Shown here: piece by piece, positions 27,410 through 37,532 of the stretch
Position numbering within the stretch: position 1 is the stretch's first letter
How the letters are laid out: the number at the start of each line of letters is the position of its first letter
Origin: Flavobacterium psychrophilum
Lineage (GTDB): Bacteria > Bacteroidota > Bacteroidia > Flavobacteriales > Flavobacteriaceae
Direction: 5' to 3'
DNA length: 64,000 bases
Assembly: GCA_945872245.1 (NCBI GenBank)
Contig: CAMBZB010000008.1
Span: 1 to 64,000 of the forward strand
The notes under the pieces: model-generated
What the model saw: only the letters and a program-made list of their open reading frames with translations
Told to the model about the DNA's origin: nothing
Databases searched by the model: none
Program-made: the position numbers and the translations under genes

Positions 27410-28594
27410 ATGAAAATAGTAATCATAAATTCGGGAAGTTCTTCCATAAAATATCAGTTAATCGAAATGCCTGCCAACGAAGTGATTTGTTTCGGGATGA
27501 TTGACAGAATAGGGTTAGAGACTTCCAACCTAAGCTATTCAACCAATACCAATAAAATTGAGGAAACGTTAGCCATTCCCAATCATAAAACAGGATTGGA
27601 GAAAATATCCCATTTATTAATGGATGAAAAAGTGGGGGTAATAAAAAGTACGCATGAAATTGACGCTGTGGGTCATCGAGTGGTACATGGAGGTAGCAGT
27701 TTTACTAATACGGTTGTCATCAACGAGGAGGTAAAAGATAAAATTAAACAACTTTTTGAATTGGCTCCATTGCATAATCCTGCCAACTTGGAAGGAATAA
27801 ATGTGGCTGGGGAAATTTTTGATACTGCCAAACAAGTGGCAGTTTTTGATACCGCTTTTCACCAAACAATTCCTGTTGTGGCACACAAATATGCATTGCC
27901 CAATTATCTTTTAACCGAAAATAAAATACGAGTGTATGGTTTTCATGGTACGAGTCACAAGTATGTTTCGGAGAAGGCGATTGATTATTTGGAAAATAGT
28001 TCCAAAATTATTACCATACATTTAGGAAATGGCTGCAGTATGACTGCGATAAAAGACGGGAAAAGCATCGATCACACCCTTGGTTTCGGACCTATGAATG
28101 GCTTGATTATGGGGACTCGAAGTGGTGATATTGACCAATCGGTTATATTTTATATGGTCAATTCATTAGGGTATTCCTTAGAAGAGGTGAACACGATGTT
28201 GCAAAAACAAAGCGGAATGCTCGGCCTTACCGGTTTTAGCGATTTGAGAGATATTCAGTCCAATGCAGAACAAGGAAATGCAGCTTGTCAATTGGCTTTG
28301 GAAATGAATGCGTACCGAATAAAGAAATATATTGGATCCTACTCTGCGGCTTTAAACGGCTTGGATGCGATTATTTTTACGGCAGGAATTGGGGAAAACT
28401 CGTCATTAATACGACAATTGGTTTGTACCGATATGGAGTATTTTGGAATTGAATTGGATTGTGCCAAAAATGAAATTCGTTCCGCAGCAATCAGGGAAAT
28501 CAATACGCCACAATCCAAAACAAAAATTATGGTTATTCCGACAAACGAAGAAATAGAAATAGCCAATCAGGTTTATGAGTTGCTTTTAGATTAA
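27410..28594 (+). CDS. ackA: Acetate kinase
   Basis: 394 aa, ASKHA fold. Signatures: IIINSGSSSIKYQLI at the N-terminus, VGHRVVHGGSSF, VYGFHGTSHKYVSEKA and HLGNGCSMTAIKDGKS with the phosphate-binding loop, and FTAGIGENSSLIR near the C-terminus. It interconverts acetyl phosphate plus ADP with acetate plus ATP. Co-transcribed with pta (1-nt spacing). Confidence 0.97.
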   Translation: MKIVIINSGSSSIKYQLIEMPANEVICFGMIDRIGLETSNLSYSTNTNKIEETLAIPNHKTGLEKISHLLMDEKVGVIKSTHEIDAVGHRVVHGGSSFTNTVVINEEVKDKIKQLFELAPLHNPANLEGINVAGEIFDTAKQVAVFDTAFHQTIPVVAHKYALPNYLLTENKIRVYGFHGTSHKYVSEKAIDYLENSSKIITIHLGNGCSMTAIKDGKSIDHTLGFGPMNGLIMGTRSGDIDQSVIFYMVNSLGYSLEEVNTMLQKQSGMLGLTGFSDLRDIQSNAEQGNAACQLALEMNAYRIKKYIGSYSAALNGLDAIIFTAGIGENSSLIRQLVCTDMEYFGIELDCAKNEIRSAAIREINTPQSKTKIMVIPTNEEIEIANQVYELLLD

Positions 28595-28655
28595 AATTAT
28601 ACAATTTTGGATAAAATTAGGGGAACTAATATTTAAGTTATTTAATAACAATTGC

Positions 28656-30428
28656 TTAAGCGTATATTTTATGGAACAAATCAATATACTTGTCCATTAC
28701 TATTTTTCGTTTTAACTTCATTGTGGGGGTAAGGTGGCCACCTGCAATTGACCAAATATCAGGAGTTAATTCAAAGCGTTTAATTTTTTCCCAATTCCCA
28801 AATTTTTCATTCAAGATGTCTACTTCTTCCTGAATGCGTTCAATAACCTTTGGGTTGGAAATGATTTCTTCATGGGTTTTATCAATATTGATTCCATGAA
28901 GCCTTTCCCATTCTTTTATAAAATCAAAGTTGGGTTGAATGAAGGCTGCCGGCATTTTTTGTCCATCGCCGATGACCATTATCTGTTCTATGAAACGAGA
29001 TTGCTTCATGGTATTCTCCAATAATTGTGGCGAAATGTATTTTCCTCCTGAAGTCTTGAATATTTCCTTTTTTCGGTCGGTAATTTTTAGAAAGCCTTCG
29101 TTGTCAATTTCACCAATATCGCCGGTATGAAAATACCCATCCACAATGGCTTCTTTCGTCAAAGCTTCCTCTTTGTAATATCCCATCATTACGTTTGGTC
29201 CTTTACACAAAATTTCTCCATCATCGGCAATTTTCACCTCCACCTTGTCGATTACTTTGCCTACAGTTCCAATTTTGTACCCATTGTTCCTCAAATCGTT
29301 TATGGCTACCAGTGGCGAAGTTTCCGTCAAACCATAGCCTTCCATAATTGGAATTTCAGCAGCTCCGAAAATACTTGCCAATCGCGGCTGTAAGGCTGCA
29401 CTTCCACAAGCGATGAGGTCCAAATTATTGCCTACGGCTTCTTTCCATTTACTAAAAATAAGTTTTCGGGCGATTTTTAATTGAAACTCATACCACCATC
29501 CATTTGCACTATAGGGTTTATATCGCAACCCTAAATCTACTGCCCAAAAGAAAAGTTTCTTTTTTGGTCCTTTTAGTTCTAGCCCTTTTGAATAGATTTT
29601 GTCAAATATTTTCTCAATAACTCTAGGTACCGCGGTAATTAAATTAGGCTTTACTTCTTTTAGATTTTCGCCGATTTTATCTAGAGATTCACCAAAATAA
29701 ATGGAAACCCCATAATACTGGCACAAATACAAATAAAATCTTTCCAGAATATGGCAAACAGGCAAGTAGCTTAACGTTCTATTATTCCCTGCTTCCAAGG
29801 GTATTCTTAACGAACCGGCATAAACATTGGATACAATATTTTGATGAGATAACATGACTCCCTTTGGGATTCCAGTAGTTCCGGAAGTATATATAATAGT
29901 AGCCAAATCATCGGTTTTCACTTTGTTTTTTCTCTCTTCTACTTCTTCTTGATTGCTTTGGTCTTCGCCAAGGACAAGTAGTTCTCTCCAGTTTTTACAC
30001 CCTTCAATTTCATTAAAACAAAACACTTCTTTAAAATGAGGTACATTTTGTTTAATTAAATTCACTTTTTGCAAGACTTCAGCATCAGATACAAAGCAGT
30101 AAGTAGCTCCCGAGTGATTCAATATATATTCGTATTCTTTTTCGGAAATAGTAGGGTAAATAGGCACGGTTTGTGCGCCGGTTTGTAAAATCCCAATGTC
30201 CATGATATTCCATTCGGTTCTATTATTGGTCGAAATCAGGGCAATTTTATCGTCTTTTTGAACGCCCATTCGCAATAATGCTCTCGAAACAGCATTGGCT
30301 TTGGCAATATATTCTTTGGTTGAAGTTTTTACCCAAACACCGTCATATTTGGTGACTAAAGCATCCGAAATGTTATAATGCTCTAATTGGAAATAAGGAA
30401 AATCAAATAGTCGGGTGATAGGGGTCAT
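28656..30428 (-). CDS. Long-chain fatty-acid-CoA ligase (AMP-forming)
   Basis: 590 aa from ATG 30428; the preceding in-frame TTG is not favoured. ANL superfamily: the P-loop IIYTSGTTGIPKGVMLSHQN, the A5 motif GYGLTETSPL, YFHTGDIGEIDNEGFLKITDRKKEIFKTSGGKYISP for adenylate binding and hinge, and a C-terminal lysine region (TPTMKLKRKIV). The size and the insertion between motifs are those of long-chain acyl-CoA synthetases (FadD15 type). It activates fatty acids for beta-oxidation or lipid synthesis at the inner membrane face. No operon partner; convergent with ackA. Confidence 0.93.
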   Translation of the reverse strand: MTPITRLFDFPYFQLEHYNISDALVTKYDGVWVKTSTKEYIAKANAVSRALLRMGVQKDDKIALISTNNRTEWNIMDIGILQTGAQTVPIYPTISEKEYEYILNHSGATYCFVSDAEVLQKVNLIKQNVPHFKEVFCFNEIEGCKNWRELLVLGEDQSNQEEVEERKNKVKTDDLATIIYTSGTTGIPKGVMLSHQNIVSNVYAGSLRIPLEAGNNRTLSYLPVCHILERFYLYLCQYYGVSIYFGESLDKIGENLKEVKPNLITAVPRVIEKIFDKIYSKGLELKGPKKKLFFWAVDLGLRYKPYSANGWWYEFQLKIARKLIFSKWKEAVGNNLDLIACGSAALQPRLASIFGAAEIPIMEGYGLTETSPLVAINDLRNNGYKIGTVGKVIDKVEVKIADDGEILCKGPNVMMGYYKEEALTKEAIVDGYFHTGDIGEIDNEGFLKITDRKKEIFKTSGGKYISPQLLENTMKQSRFIEQIMVIGDGQKMPAAFIQPNFDFIKEWERLHGINIDKTHEEIISNPKVIERIQEEVDILNEKFGNWEKIKRFELTPDIWSIAGGHLTPTMKLKRKIVMDKYIDLFHKIYA

Positions 30429-30561
30429 TTTCAAATAGTATTAATTGGATGCAAATTAAGTAATTAATTGGTATTGACCAATTTTTAGGCTTTTAATATT
30501 TTATGCCAGAATTGAGTGTTTTTTGATTCTTTTTTAACAATTCGTAATGGATTAATTATAA

Positions 30562-30569
30562 TACCTTTG
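30562..30569 (+). promoter_or_regulatory. Candidate -7 element of LtaS-like gene
   Basis: TACCTTTG matches TAnnTTTG, 25 nt before the ATG at 30595. No TTG at the expected -33 position. Confidence 0.4.
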
Positions 30570-30594
30570 CGGAGTTTAATTAATTTATATAGAA

Positions 30595-32526
30595 ATGCGC
30601 CACCACTTGCGATTGAATGAATATAAGGTTCTGTTTTATAGGTTGTTGTTGGCGTATGTTTTTTATTTTTTTGCCAGAATCCTATTTTATATTTACAATA
30701 TTGATTTATTGAGAGTTGATTCTGTTTCTGATCTGATCGCTCTATGCTATTATGGTTTGGCATTTGATACCACGGCAATATTATATGTAAACTTGCTATT
30801 TATATTGTTTTCGGTACTGCCATTTTATAAAAACACAAGCGTCAAATACCAAAAAAATCTTTTTTATCTTTATTTTGTAACGAATTTAGTAGCTTATTCT
30901 TCGAATTTTATTGATTTTGTTTATTATAAATATACTTTTGCGCGATCCACAATTGTAGCGGTCAATGTAATAAAACATGAAACCAACAAAAAGGTTTTAT
31001 TATTAAGTTTCATTGTCGAATATTGGCACGTATTGGCATTATTTATTTTGTGTTCCATTTTATGGATTTATTTATATAAAAAGGTAGAACTAATTGTTTC
31101 TATTCCCCCAAAAAAATTCCACTATTTTGGGTTTTCTACTCTTGGATTTTTGTTCGTTGTTTTATTTACCATTGGAGGAATTCGGGGAGGCGATTTCAAA
31201 AAATCGACCCGGCCAATAAACCTTTTGGATGCCAGTCGACATGTAAAAAACATAGTTCATTCTGATATTGTGCTTAACACTCCTTTTGCAATTTTTAGAA
31301 CTTTGTTTGCCAATGGTTTTCAAAAAACGAATTATATAGGAGTAAATGATAAATTGATTTTAGATAAAATCCAACCCATAAAACAATACTATAATAATCC
31401 GGAAACTAAACCCAATGTAGTTGTTTTTATTCTAGAAAGTTACGGTCGGGAATATATTGGTGCATTTAATAAGAAGTCTAATATTCCCAATTATAAATCG
31501 CATGCGCCATTTTTGGATTCCTTATCTCAACATAGCATGATTTTTACTAATGCTTATGCCAATGGTCGTCAATCTATTCACGGAATGTCATCTGTTTTAG
31601 CTGGAATCCCTTCTTTTAAAGATGCTTTTACGTCTTCTCCATATCCAAAACAAAAGATAGAATCGTTGGTTTCCACCTTGAAGGGAGAAGGGTATGATAC
31701 TTCTTTCTTTCACGGAGCGGCTAATGGTTCGATGGGGTTTTTAGGTTTCGGAAACATTCTGGGTATTGAACATTATTATGGAAGAACGGAATTTAATGAC
31801 GATTCACAGTTTGATGGATTTTGGGGAATTTGGGATGAACCCTTTTTTCAATTTATGAAAAATACTTTAAACAAAAAGAAAACACCTTTTTTCGCTTCTG
31901 TTTTTACCATTTCCTCCCATGAACCCTATATCATTCCAGAAAAATATAAAAACAGGTTTCATGAAGGCGGAATTCCTATTCACAAATGTGCCGAATATAC
32001 CGATTTTGCTTTGAAACAATTTTTTACAGAAGCCAAAAAACAACCTTGGTTTTCCAATACCATTTTCGTTTTGGTTGCCGATCACTGTAATCAAATCTAT
32101 TATGATGAATATCAAAAACCCATCAACCGATTTGCAGTTCCAATTCTTTTTTACAAGCCTAACAGCAAATATGTGGGTGTCGATAATGATTTAGCGCAGC
32201 AAATAGATATTTATCCAACTGTTTTGGATATGATTGGATACAAAAAACCATTTAGAAGTTGGGGCAGAAGTTTATTCGATAAAAAAACAAGCGCGCCATT
32301 TGTTATTAATTCTACAGGAAGTATTTATCAGTTTATGAAAGGGAATTATATTTGCACCTTCGATGGCACCAATGCAACTGGTTTTTATGATAAAAACGAC
32401 AAAGCTTTGAGGTATAATTTAATTAAAAACAGAAATCCAGAAATGGATGATTTAGAATTGTGTTGCAAAGCTTTTATTCAAGATTATATGGATCGAGTGG
32501 TGGACAAAAAACTGTATGCCAAATAA
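30595..32526 (+). CDS. LtaS-like sulfatase-fold phosphoglycerol/phosphoethanolamine transferase
   Basis: 643 aa. Five N-terminal transmembrane helices lie within residues 12-195, followed by a large periplasmic alkaline-phosphatase-superfamily domain. Candidate active-site residues: metal ligand E281 (FILESYGREY), nucleophile S327 (ANGRQSIHG; classic LtaS uses Thr), H373, H442 (ISSHEPY) and D496-H497 (VLVADHCN). Gram-negative members modify lipids or glycans with phosphoglycerol or phosphoethanolamine; true lipoteichoic acid is not expected here. A membrane-anchored phosphatase gene follows after 21 nt, probably co-transcribed. Confidence 0.87.
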   Translation: MRHHLRLNEYKVLFYRLLLAYVFYFFARILFYIYNIDLLRVDSVSDLIALCYYGLAFDTTAILYVNLLFILFSVLPFYKNTSVKYQKNLFYLYFVTNLVAYSSNFIDFVYYKYTFARSTIVAVNVIKHETNKKVLLLSFIVEYWHVLALFILCSILWIYLYKKVELIVSIPPKKFHYFGFSTLGFLFVVLFTIGGIRGGDFKKSTRPINLLDASRHVKNIVHSDIVLNTPFAIFRTLFANGFQKTNYIGVNDKLILDKIQPIKQYYNNPETKPNVVVFILESYGREYIGAFNKKSNIPNYKSHAPFLDSLSQHSMIFTNAYANGRQSIHGMSSVLAGIPSFKDAFTSSPYPKQKIESLVSTLKGEGYDTSFFHGAANGSMGFLGFGNILGIEHYYGRTEFNDDSQFDGFWGIWDEPFFQFMKNTLNKKKTPFFASVFTISSHEPYIIPEKYKNRFHEGGIPIHKCAEYTDFALKQFFTEAKKQPWFSNTIFVLVADHCNQIYYDEYQKPINRFAVPILFYKPNSKYVGVDNDLAQQIDIYPTVLDMIGYKKPFRSWGRSLFDKKTSAPFVINSTGSIYQFMKGNYICTFDGTNATGFYDKNDKALRYNLIKNRNPEMDDLELCCKAFIQDYMDRVVDKKLYAK

Positions 32527-32547
32527 TATTAATTTGATTAATTCAAA

Positions 32548-33138
32548 ATGAAAAAAAATAAGAAAATAATTGGTTTTTCAATAGTTGTTATCATTTTTAT
32601 TTTTGTAGGTAAGTATGTTTACGACATGAATATCAACCATAATTTCGAAACGATAACCGAAGGCAAAGTTTATAAATCAGGAGTTATTCCTCCTTATGAA
32701 TTGAAGGATTATATCAATAAATACCAAATTAAATCGGTTGTCGATTTAAGAATGCCAGGAACCGATGACATAGTTTTAAATCCTGAAAAGCTAGGAGAAT
32801 TATTAGCAGAAAAACAGGCTGTTGCGAAAATTGAAGGTGTAAATTATTTCAGTAACCCATCAGAACAAGTTCCTAGCGAGAAAAACATCTCTGTTTTCAA
32901 AAAAATAATGGACAATAAAGCTAATTATCCAGTGCTTATTCACTGCTATCACGGAACAGGAAGGGCTGAATTATATTCTGCTATCTATCGAATTGAATAC
33001 GAAAACTTTACAAATGAAGAAGCCAGAAATGGAGTAAGAGCCCTTATTAAATGGAGTTCTTTTGACGATGGAAAACCAAAAGGAGAATTTTTAAAAGCCT
33101 ATAAATCTCGGAAAGAATTGGCAAAAGAAAGGAAGTAA
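32548..33138 (+). CDS. Membrane-anchored dual-specificity/tyrosine phosphatase-like protein
   Basis: 196 aa. An uncleaved N-terminal helix (residues 7-24) anchors the protein, with the catalytic part outside the cytoplasm by the positive-inside rule. The CX5R loop is C133-YHGTG-R139 (LIHCYHGTGRAE), and a general-acid Asp may be in VVDLRMPGTDD. This family includes lipid and phosphoglycerol phosphatases as well as protein phosphatases. Position 21 nt after the sulfatase-fold transferase suggests a role in envelope phospholipid or glycan remodelling (inference). A terminator follows. Confidence 0.8.
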   Translation: MKKNKKIIGFSIVVIIFIFVGKYVYDMNINHNFETITEGKVYKSGVIPPYELKDYINKYQIKSVVDLRMPGTDDIVLNPEKLGELLAEKQAVAKIEGVNYFSNPSEQVPSEKNISVFKKIMDNKANYPVLIHCYHGTGRAELYSAIYRIEYENFTNEEARNGVRALIKWSSFDDGKPKGEFLKAYKSRKELAKERK

Positions 33139-33154
33139 CTTTCCTAGAACACAT

Positions 33155-33187
33155 AAAAAAACTCATTCGATAAGAATGAGATTTTTT
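33155..33187 (+). terminator. Intrinsic terminator (bidirectional)
   Basis: CTCATTC / GAATGAG stem, 5-nt loop, A-run on the left and T-run on the right. Confidence 0.85.
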
Positions 33188-33271
33188 ATGCTGTATAGTT
33201 TTCTAATTATTATTTTCTATCCGCATCATAGCATTTACAAAAGCTTCATGCTAAGAGGAAATTTCGTCGTA

Positions 33272-36187
33272 TTATTTATCTAAAATTATTTTCTGAACAC
33301 TAGCTCCATTATTATTTTTAAAATTCAAAAAATAGACGCCCTTATCAAATTTGTTCAAATCCAGTTTTGATTTTTTTTCATTGATTTTTTTTGTAAGTAC
33401 TTTTTGGCCAACTCCATTGTAAATAGTTAATTCCGTTTCATTTACATCAGTTAAATCAAGGTTAATGATACCTTTCGTTGGGTTGGGGTAAACCAACACT
33501 GAATTTTGTATTAAATTTTCTTTAATATCTAAAGTATTACATAAACCAGTTACTTGCACAGGTATACTACTAGAAATATAAGTTCCATCTCCCAATACAC
33601 CATTTAAATTGTCCCCCCAAGCCCAAATAGTACCATTATTTTTTTTGGCAATGCAGTGAACACCTCCAGCAGCAATAGCTGTGATTCCTGAAAGAGAATC
33701 TGCCTGAAGAGGAACATTGCTTCTAATTGAGGTACCATAAATTCCAATTTTATCACCCCATTCCCAAACGGTACCGTTGCTTTTTAGCGCAAGTGAAGAA
33801 TTGCCATCATTTGCAGCAATGGCAATAACTTCGGTTAGTAAATTTACCTGAACAGGAATAACACTGGCTGTGTTGTTACCATTGCCAAGTGCTCCCCAAA
33901 TATTATTGCCCCAAGCCCAAACAGTGCCATCACTCTTTAATGCAAGAGAATGTGTACCACCACCGGAAATAGCGATTACACCTGTGAGTAAAATTACTTG
34001 TACAGGAATATTGCTTTTGACTGGTCCCCCATTACCAAGTTGACCATCAAAATTGAATCCCCATGCCCAAACAGTACCATCGCTTTTCAAAGCAAGAGAA
34101 TGCTCCCCTCCACCTGAAATTGCTATAATATTATTTAGTGAGCTTACTTGTACAGGAACATTACTAGATGAATAGGTACCATTGCCAAGTTGTCCGTAAG
34201 AGTTATTTCCAAAAGTCCAAACAGTTCCATTATTTTTCAAAACAAGTGAATGACCGAGTCCTCCGGCAATAGCAAGGATTTCATTTAAAGAACTTACTTG
34301 TACGGGTAAATTGCTTTGCGTATTGGTTCCATTTCCTAGTTGTCCTTTAGAGTTAGCACCAAAAGCCCAAACAGTACCGTCATCTTTTAAAGCTAGTGAA
34401 TAATCCTCTCCACCAGCAATAGCAGTGATGCCAGTGAGTGAATTTATCTGAACAGCAACATTATTGTTTGAGTTATAGGTGCCATTGCCAAACTGACCGT
34501 TAGCATTTACTCCCCAAGCACTAATTGTATTATTACTGCAAAGAGCAAGAGAATGCAATCGTCCTGCTGAGATGGTCTGTGAAAATGATGAAGCAGCATC
34601 TTTCATAGTAAGTATACTTGGAGCACTTATGCCACAATTATTGACTGCACTAACAGCTATCTGTTGCTCGCTTGTAGTTCCTACAACAACTGTAATTGAA
34701 TTGGTAGTAGAACTTCCAGACCAATCAGGTGGGAGTGTCCAAAGGTAACTTGTTGCTTCAGGAACCGCTGCAATGGTATATGTTTCATTAGTGCCTTGCG
34801 ATGTCATGTTATTGCCAATTATTGCAACAGGTTTAGCAGGAGCACAACTTGGTCCATATTTCCATAATTCATGTCCATTAATTCCATTATTAGCCGTAAA
34901 AAATAAAATGTTGTTTATAGGTGTTAACCTATCTGCATCCGATATCGCGTCAGCAAGAGGAATAGTTCCCTCAAACGTACCATCGCTTTTCCATAATCCA
35001 TTTATTGAAAAAACCAAAGTATTATTAAAATTCTGCATGTCTTTAATACCACTATAGCTTTCTCCAAAATTTCTCACACTAACAGTTCCTGCAACTGTAC
35101 CATCAGTTTTCCATAATTCATATTCCATGTGGTAAGAATTGGAATCTATGATTATCTTCTTTTCTGTATAAAAGAACAATATTCCATTTACGGTCGTTAA
35201 ACCCAATATACTTCCTTCTTCTGAACCCTTCAAAATCTGTTTTATAAGTGAGGGGCCAAATGTTGTGCCTGGAGGCTGGAACCATAATTCTTTACCATTT
35301 GTTGATGGGTTTATTACTGTAAAAAAAAGAAAACCATTAGAACTAATTAGGTTTTTAATATTACTGTTTGCTAGACCTGGGTTTAAATCTTTAACCAAAG
35401 TTGTTCCTATATTTGTACCATCAGTTCTCCATAATTCAAGTCCATTTATATTATCAGAAGCTGTGAAATAGGTAATTCCATTAACATCCACAAACATTTT
35501 ATTATAATAATATTCTTTTGGGCTAATATTTTTCACTAAAACAGTTCCACTTGCTAATCCATTACTTTTCCATAATGATAAACCATTTACGCCATCATCT
35601 TCACCAAAAAACAAAGTGCCATTTATATTTGTTAAGGCTGTAGGGTATGTGTTTGGAGGACTGTTGGAGGGATTAATATCTTTTACTAATACGGTGCCAA
35701 GTGTTGTGCCATTACTTCTCCATAATTCACTACCAATTACAGCATCATTGTAAGTAAAAAATAAAGTGCTATTCATACTTACAAGATTAAATGGGTGTCG
35801 ACCTGCGGGAAAGGTTTTAATAAGGGTTGTGCCAATGGCTGTTCCGTCACTTTTCCAAAGCTGGTTGCCTGTATCGTTATAGTTTAAAACAAAATATAAA
35901 ACACCATTTACATTGGTAAATTGATCTGCTCCATTTCCTGCTGGAAAACTTTTAACGAGGACTGTACCATTTACCGTACCATCACTTTTCCATAATGTTT
36001 CAAAATAATAATTATTATTATCGCGTACGGAAAAAAACAAAACTCCGTTTATGTTTGTGAGGTTGTAAGGTGCTTGTCCATTATTATTTAATCCTGGTGT
36101 AATTATATCTTTCAATAATACAGCGGTTTGACCATTTATAATACTGTTTGTAAAAATTAACAAGAAGGCTATTAATATTTTTTTCAT
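33272..36187 (-). CDS. Secreted double-propeller protein with T9SS sorting domain
   Basis: 971 aa. A signal peptide (1-20, ending INGQ) is followed by eight LW-K/R-SDGT-type repeats of about 50 residues (about 40-450), probably a beta-propeller. A PKD-like linker with GNNMTSQGTNETYTIAAVP spans about 455-540. Next come seven RCC1 repeats (A-WG-N--GQLGNGT type, about 545-875); the sixth is degenerate. The last 85 residues are a type A T9SS C-terminal domain (VLVYPNPTKGIINLDL ... GVYFLNFKNNNG). The protein should be exported through the type IX system and anchored or released at the surface. Function unknown; adhesion or polysaccharide binding are guesses. Confidence 0.88.
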   Translation of the reverse strand: MKKILIAFLLIFTNSIINGQTAVLLKDIITPGLNNNGQAPYNLTNINGVLFFSVRDNNNYYFETLWKSDGTVNGTVLVKSFPAGNGADQFTNVNGVLYFVLNYNDTGNQLWKSDGTAIGTTLIKTFPAGRHPFNLVSMNSTLFFTYNDAVIGSELWRSNGTTLGTVLVKDINPSNSPPNTYPTALTNINGTLFFGEDDGVNGLSLWKSNGLASGTVLVKNISPKEYYYNKMFVDVNGITYFTASDNINGLELWRTDGTNIGTTLVKDLNPGLANSNIKNLISSNGFLFFTVINPSTNGKELWFQPPGTTFGPSLIKQILKGSEEGSILGLTTVNGILFFYTEKKIIIDSNSYHMEYELWKTDGTVAGTVSVRNFGESYSGIKDMQNFNNTLVFSINGLWKSDGTFEGTIPLADAISDADRLTPINNILFFTANNGINGHELWKYGPSCAPAKPVAIIGNNMTSQGTNETYTIAAVPEATSYLWTLPPDWSGSSTTNSITVVVGTTSEQQIAVSAVNNCGISAPSILTMKDAASSFSQTISAGRLHSLALCSNNTISAWGVNANGQFGNGTYNSNNNVAVQINSLTGITAIAGGEDYSLALKDDGTVWAFGANSKGQLGNGTNTQSNLPVQVSSLNEILAIAGGLGHSLVLKNNGTVWTFGNNSYGQLGNGTYSSSNVPVQVSSLNNIIAISGGGEHSLALKSDGTVWAWGFNFDGQLGNGGPVKSNIPVQVILLTGVIAISGGGTHSLALKSDGTVWAWGNNIWGALGNGNNTASVIPVQVNLLTEVIAIAANDGNSSLALKSNGTVWEWGDKIGIYGTSIRSNVPLQADSLSGITAIAAGGVHCIAKKNNGTIWAWGDNLNGVLGDGTYISSSIPVQVTGLCNTLDIKENLIQNSVLVYPNPTKGIINLDLTDVNETELTIYNGVGQKVLTKKINEKKSKLDLNKFDKGVYFLNFKNNNGASVQKIILDK

Positions 36188-36288
36188 TTCAAAGATGTTT
36201 TTAAAAATATGTTTGTAATTATTTTTTATTGGCTATATGTTTACTTTTTTGTGTAAACCTATTTCAAGTCTATACTTTTTAACTATAG

Positions 36289-37476
36289 TTATAAAACCCT
36301 TGTATGTGTAGCTGAACCTATACCGCCAAAGGGGCTTGTAGCTGTAATCGTAATAGAGCTTCCACTGGCATTCATTGTAATAGTACCGTCAGTTGACCAA
36401 GCAACACTTTCAGGTTTGCCATTAACGATTTTTAAGAATAAAACTTGACAGTTCCATTTAGTAGCATTTACTTGTATAACATTTCTCACCTTTGTACTAC
36501 CAACACTAACTGTACCATTATTTACAAAAAGCTGCCAATTGCTACTAAAAGAATAAAATGTAGCTTTTGTTCCTGAAAATTGTAGTCCGGTGCCATCAGG
36601 AGCAAGCCATTTTCCACTTAATGAATAGTTGCATTCAGGACCGTCATTCGAAATACATATAGGCAATTGGCCACCACCATCAGGAGATGTAAATGTGCCG
36701 TTTGTTGTTTGTCCGTTATCCCACTTTACGGTATAGTTATAAGGAGTATTTTTAGTTAAATAAAAAGCAGTTGTGTTACAATCTGTAACAGAAAAAGGTT
36801 CGCCATTTAGGCCTATTAGCTTTAGATTATGACAAAAAACTTTAGATTGTTTATTGTCGTGATTAAAACGTATTGTATTGTAAAGAGAATAAATTGGACT
36901 GCACAATCCACCCGTTGCATAATGATTATCCAACCCACTCAACGTAATGCCATTTATTGTAATAGCCGCTCTACAGCTTTCGTTATGCGTAAAAAATATC
37001 GCAGACTTATTAAGGTTTTCCCATCCTCCGGTAGTTAGAACTTTAGGTGTTGTGCCACCAACAGTTACTGGGGAACCATCGGGGCCATCACCACTTAGAT
37101 ACAAGATTCTGCTAGAGATTTCAATTGTGCCCGTTATATTGATTACATCTTGAAACAAACCAGTTGACTGGGTAATAGAAATGTTATAATTAGTACTAGT
37201 TTTTACAACAGTACCTTTCATTCTTCCTGATAAAAGATCCAATATGATTGCCCCTTTAGAATCGATGGTTACATATCCTTCAATAGGGGAACTTGAGCCG
37301 CCTGAAGAAAATGTACCCAAAAAGACACCCGAATATTCAAAAGAAGCGAAATCCATAGAATTAGAAGTTGCAGATTCTGAAGAATTATTTGTAGAACATG
37401 CAATCACAAATAAAAGGCTTGTAATTGAAAACAATAAAACAGTGCCGTAAACGATTAAAGAGTGTGATTTTTTCAT
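36289..37476 (-). CDS. Surface lipoprotein of unknown function (395 aa)
   Basis: A lipoprotein signal peptide with lipobox FVIAC, lipid-modified cysteine C27. The mature part starts with a Ser/Asn-rich linker. Residues 45-130 look like a beta-sandwich; a Cys-containing central region (about 160-260) and a C-terminal lipocalin-like stretch (about 290-395, SLSGKWLAPDGTGLQFSGTKATF) follow. No enzyme motif is seen. It sits in a run of same-strand secreted and lipoprotein genes and shares an almost identical leader sequence (CATGATGAATT, plus strand) with the 424-aa lipoprotein gene at 38471, hinting at shared ancestry of the promoter regions. Confidence 0.75.
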   Translation of the reverse strand: MKKSHSLIVYGTVLLFSITSLLFVIACSTNNSSESATSNSMDFASFEYSGVFLGTFSSGGSSSPIEGYVTIDSKGAIILDLLSGRMKGTVVKTSTNYNISITQSTGLFQDVINITGTIEISSRILYLSGDGPDGSPVTVGGTTPKVLTTGGWENLNKSAIFFTHNESCRAAITINGITLSGLDNHYATGGLCSPIYSLYNTIRFNHDNKQSKVFCHNLKLIGLNGEPFSVTDCNTTAFYLTKNTPYNYTVKWDNGQTTNGTFTSPDGGGQLPICISNDGPECNYSLSGKWLAPDGTGLQFSGTKATFYSFSSNWQLFVNNGTVSVGSTKVRNVIQVNATKWNCQVLFLKIVNGKPESVAWSTDGTITMNASGSSITITATSPFGGIGSATHTRVL

Positions 37477-37532
37477 GATGAATTATTTTATTTTTAAGTG
37501 TCGAATTTTATAATTTTGTTTAACTGTATTTA

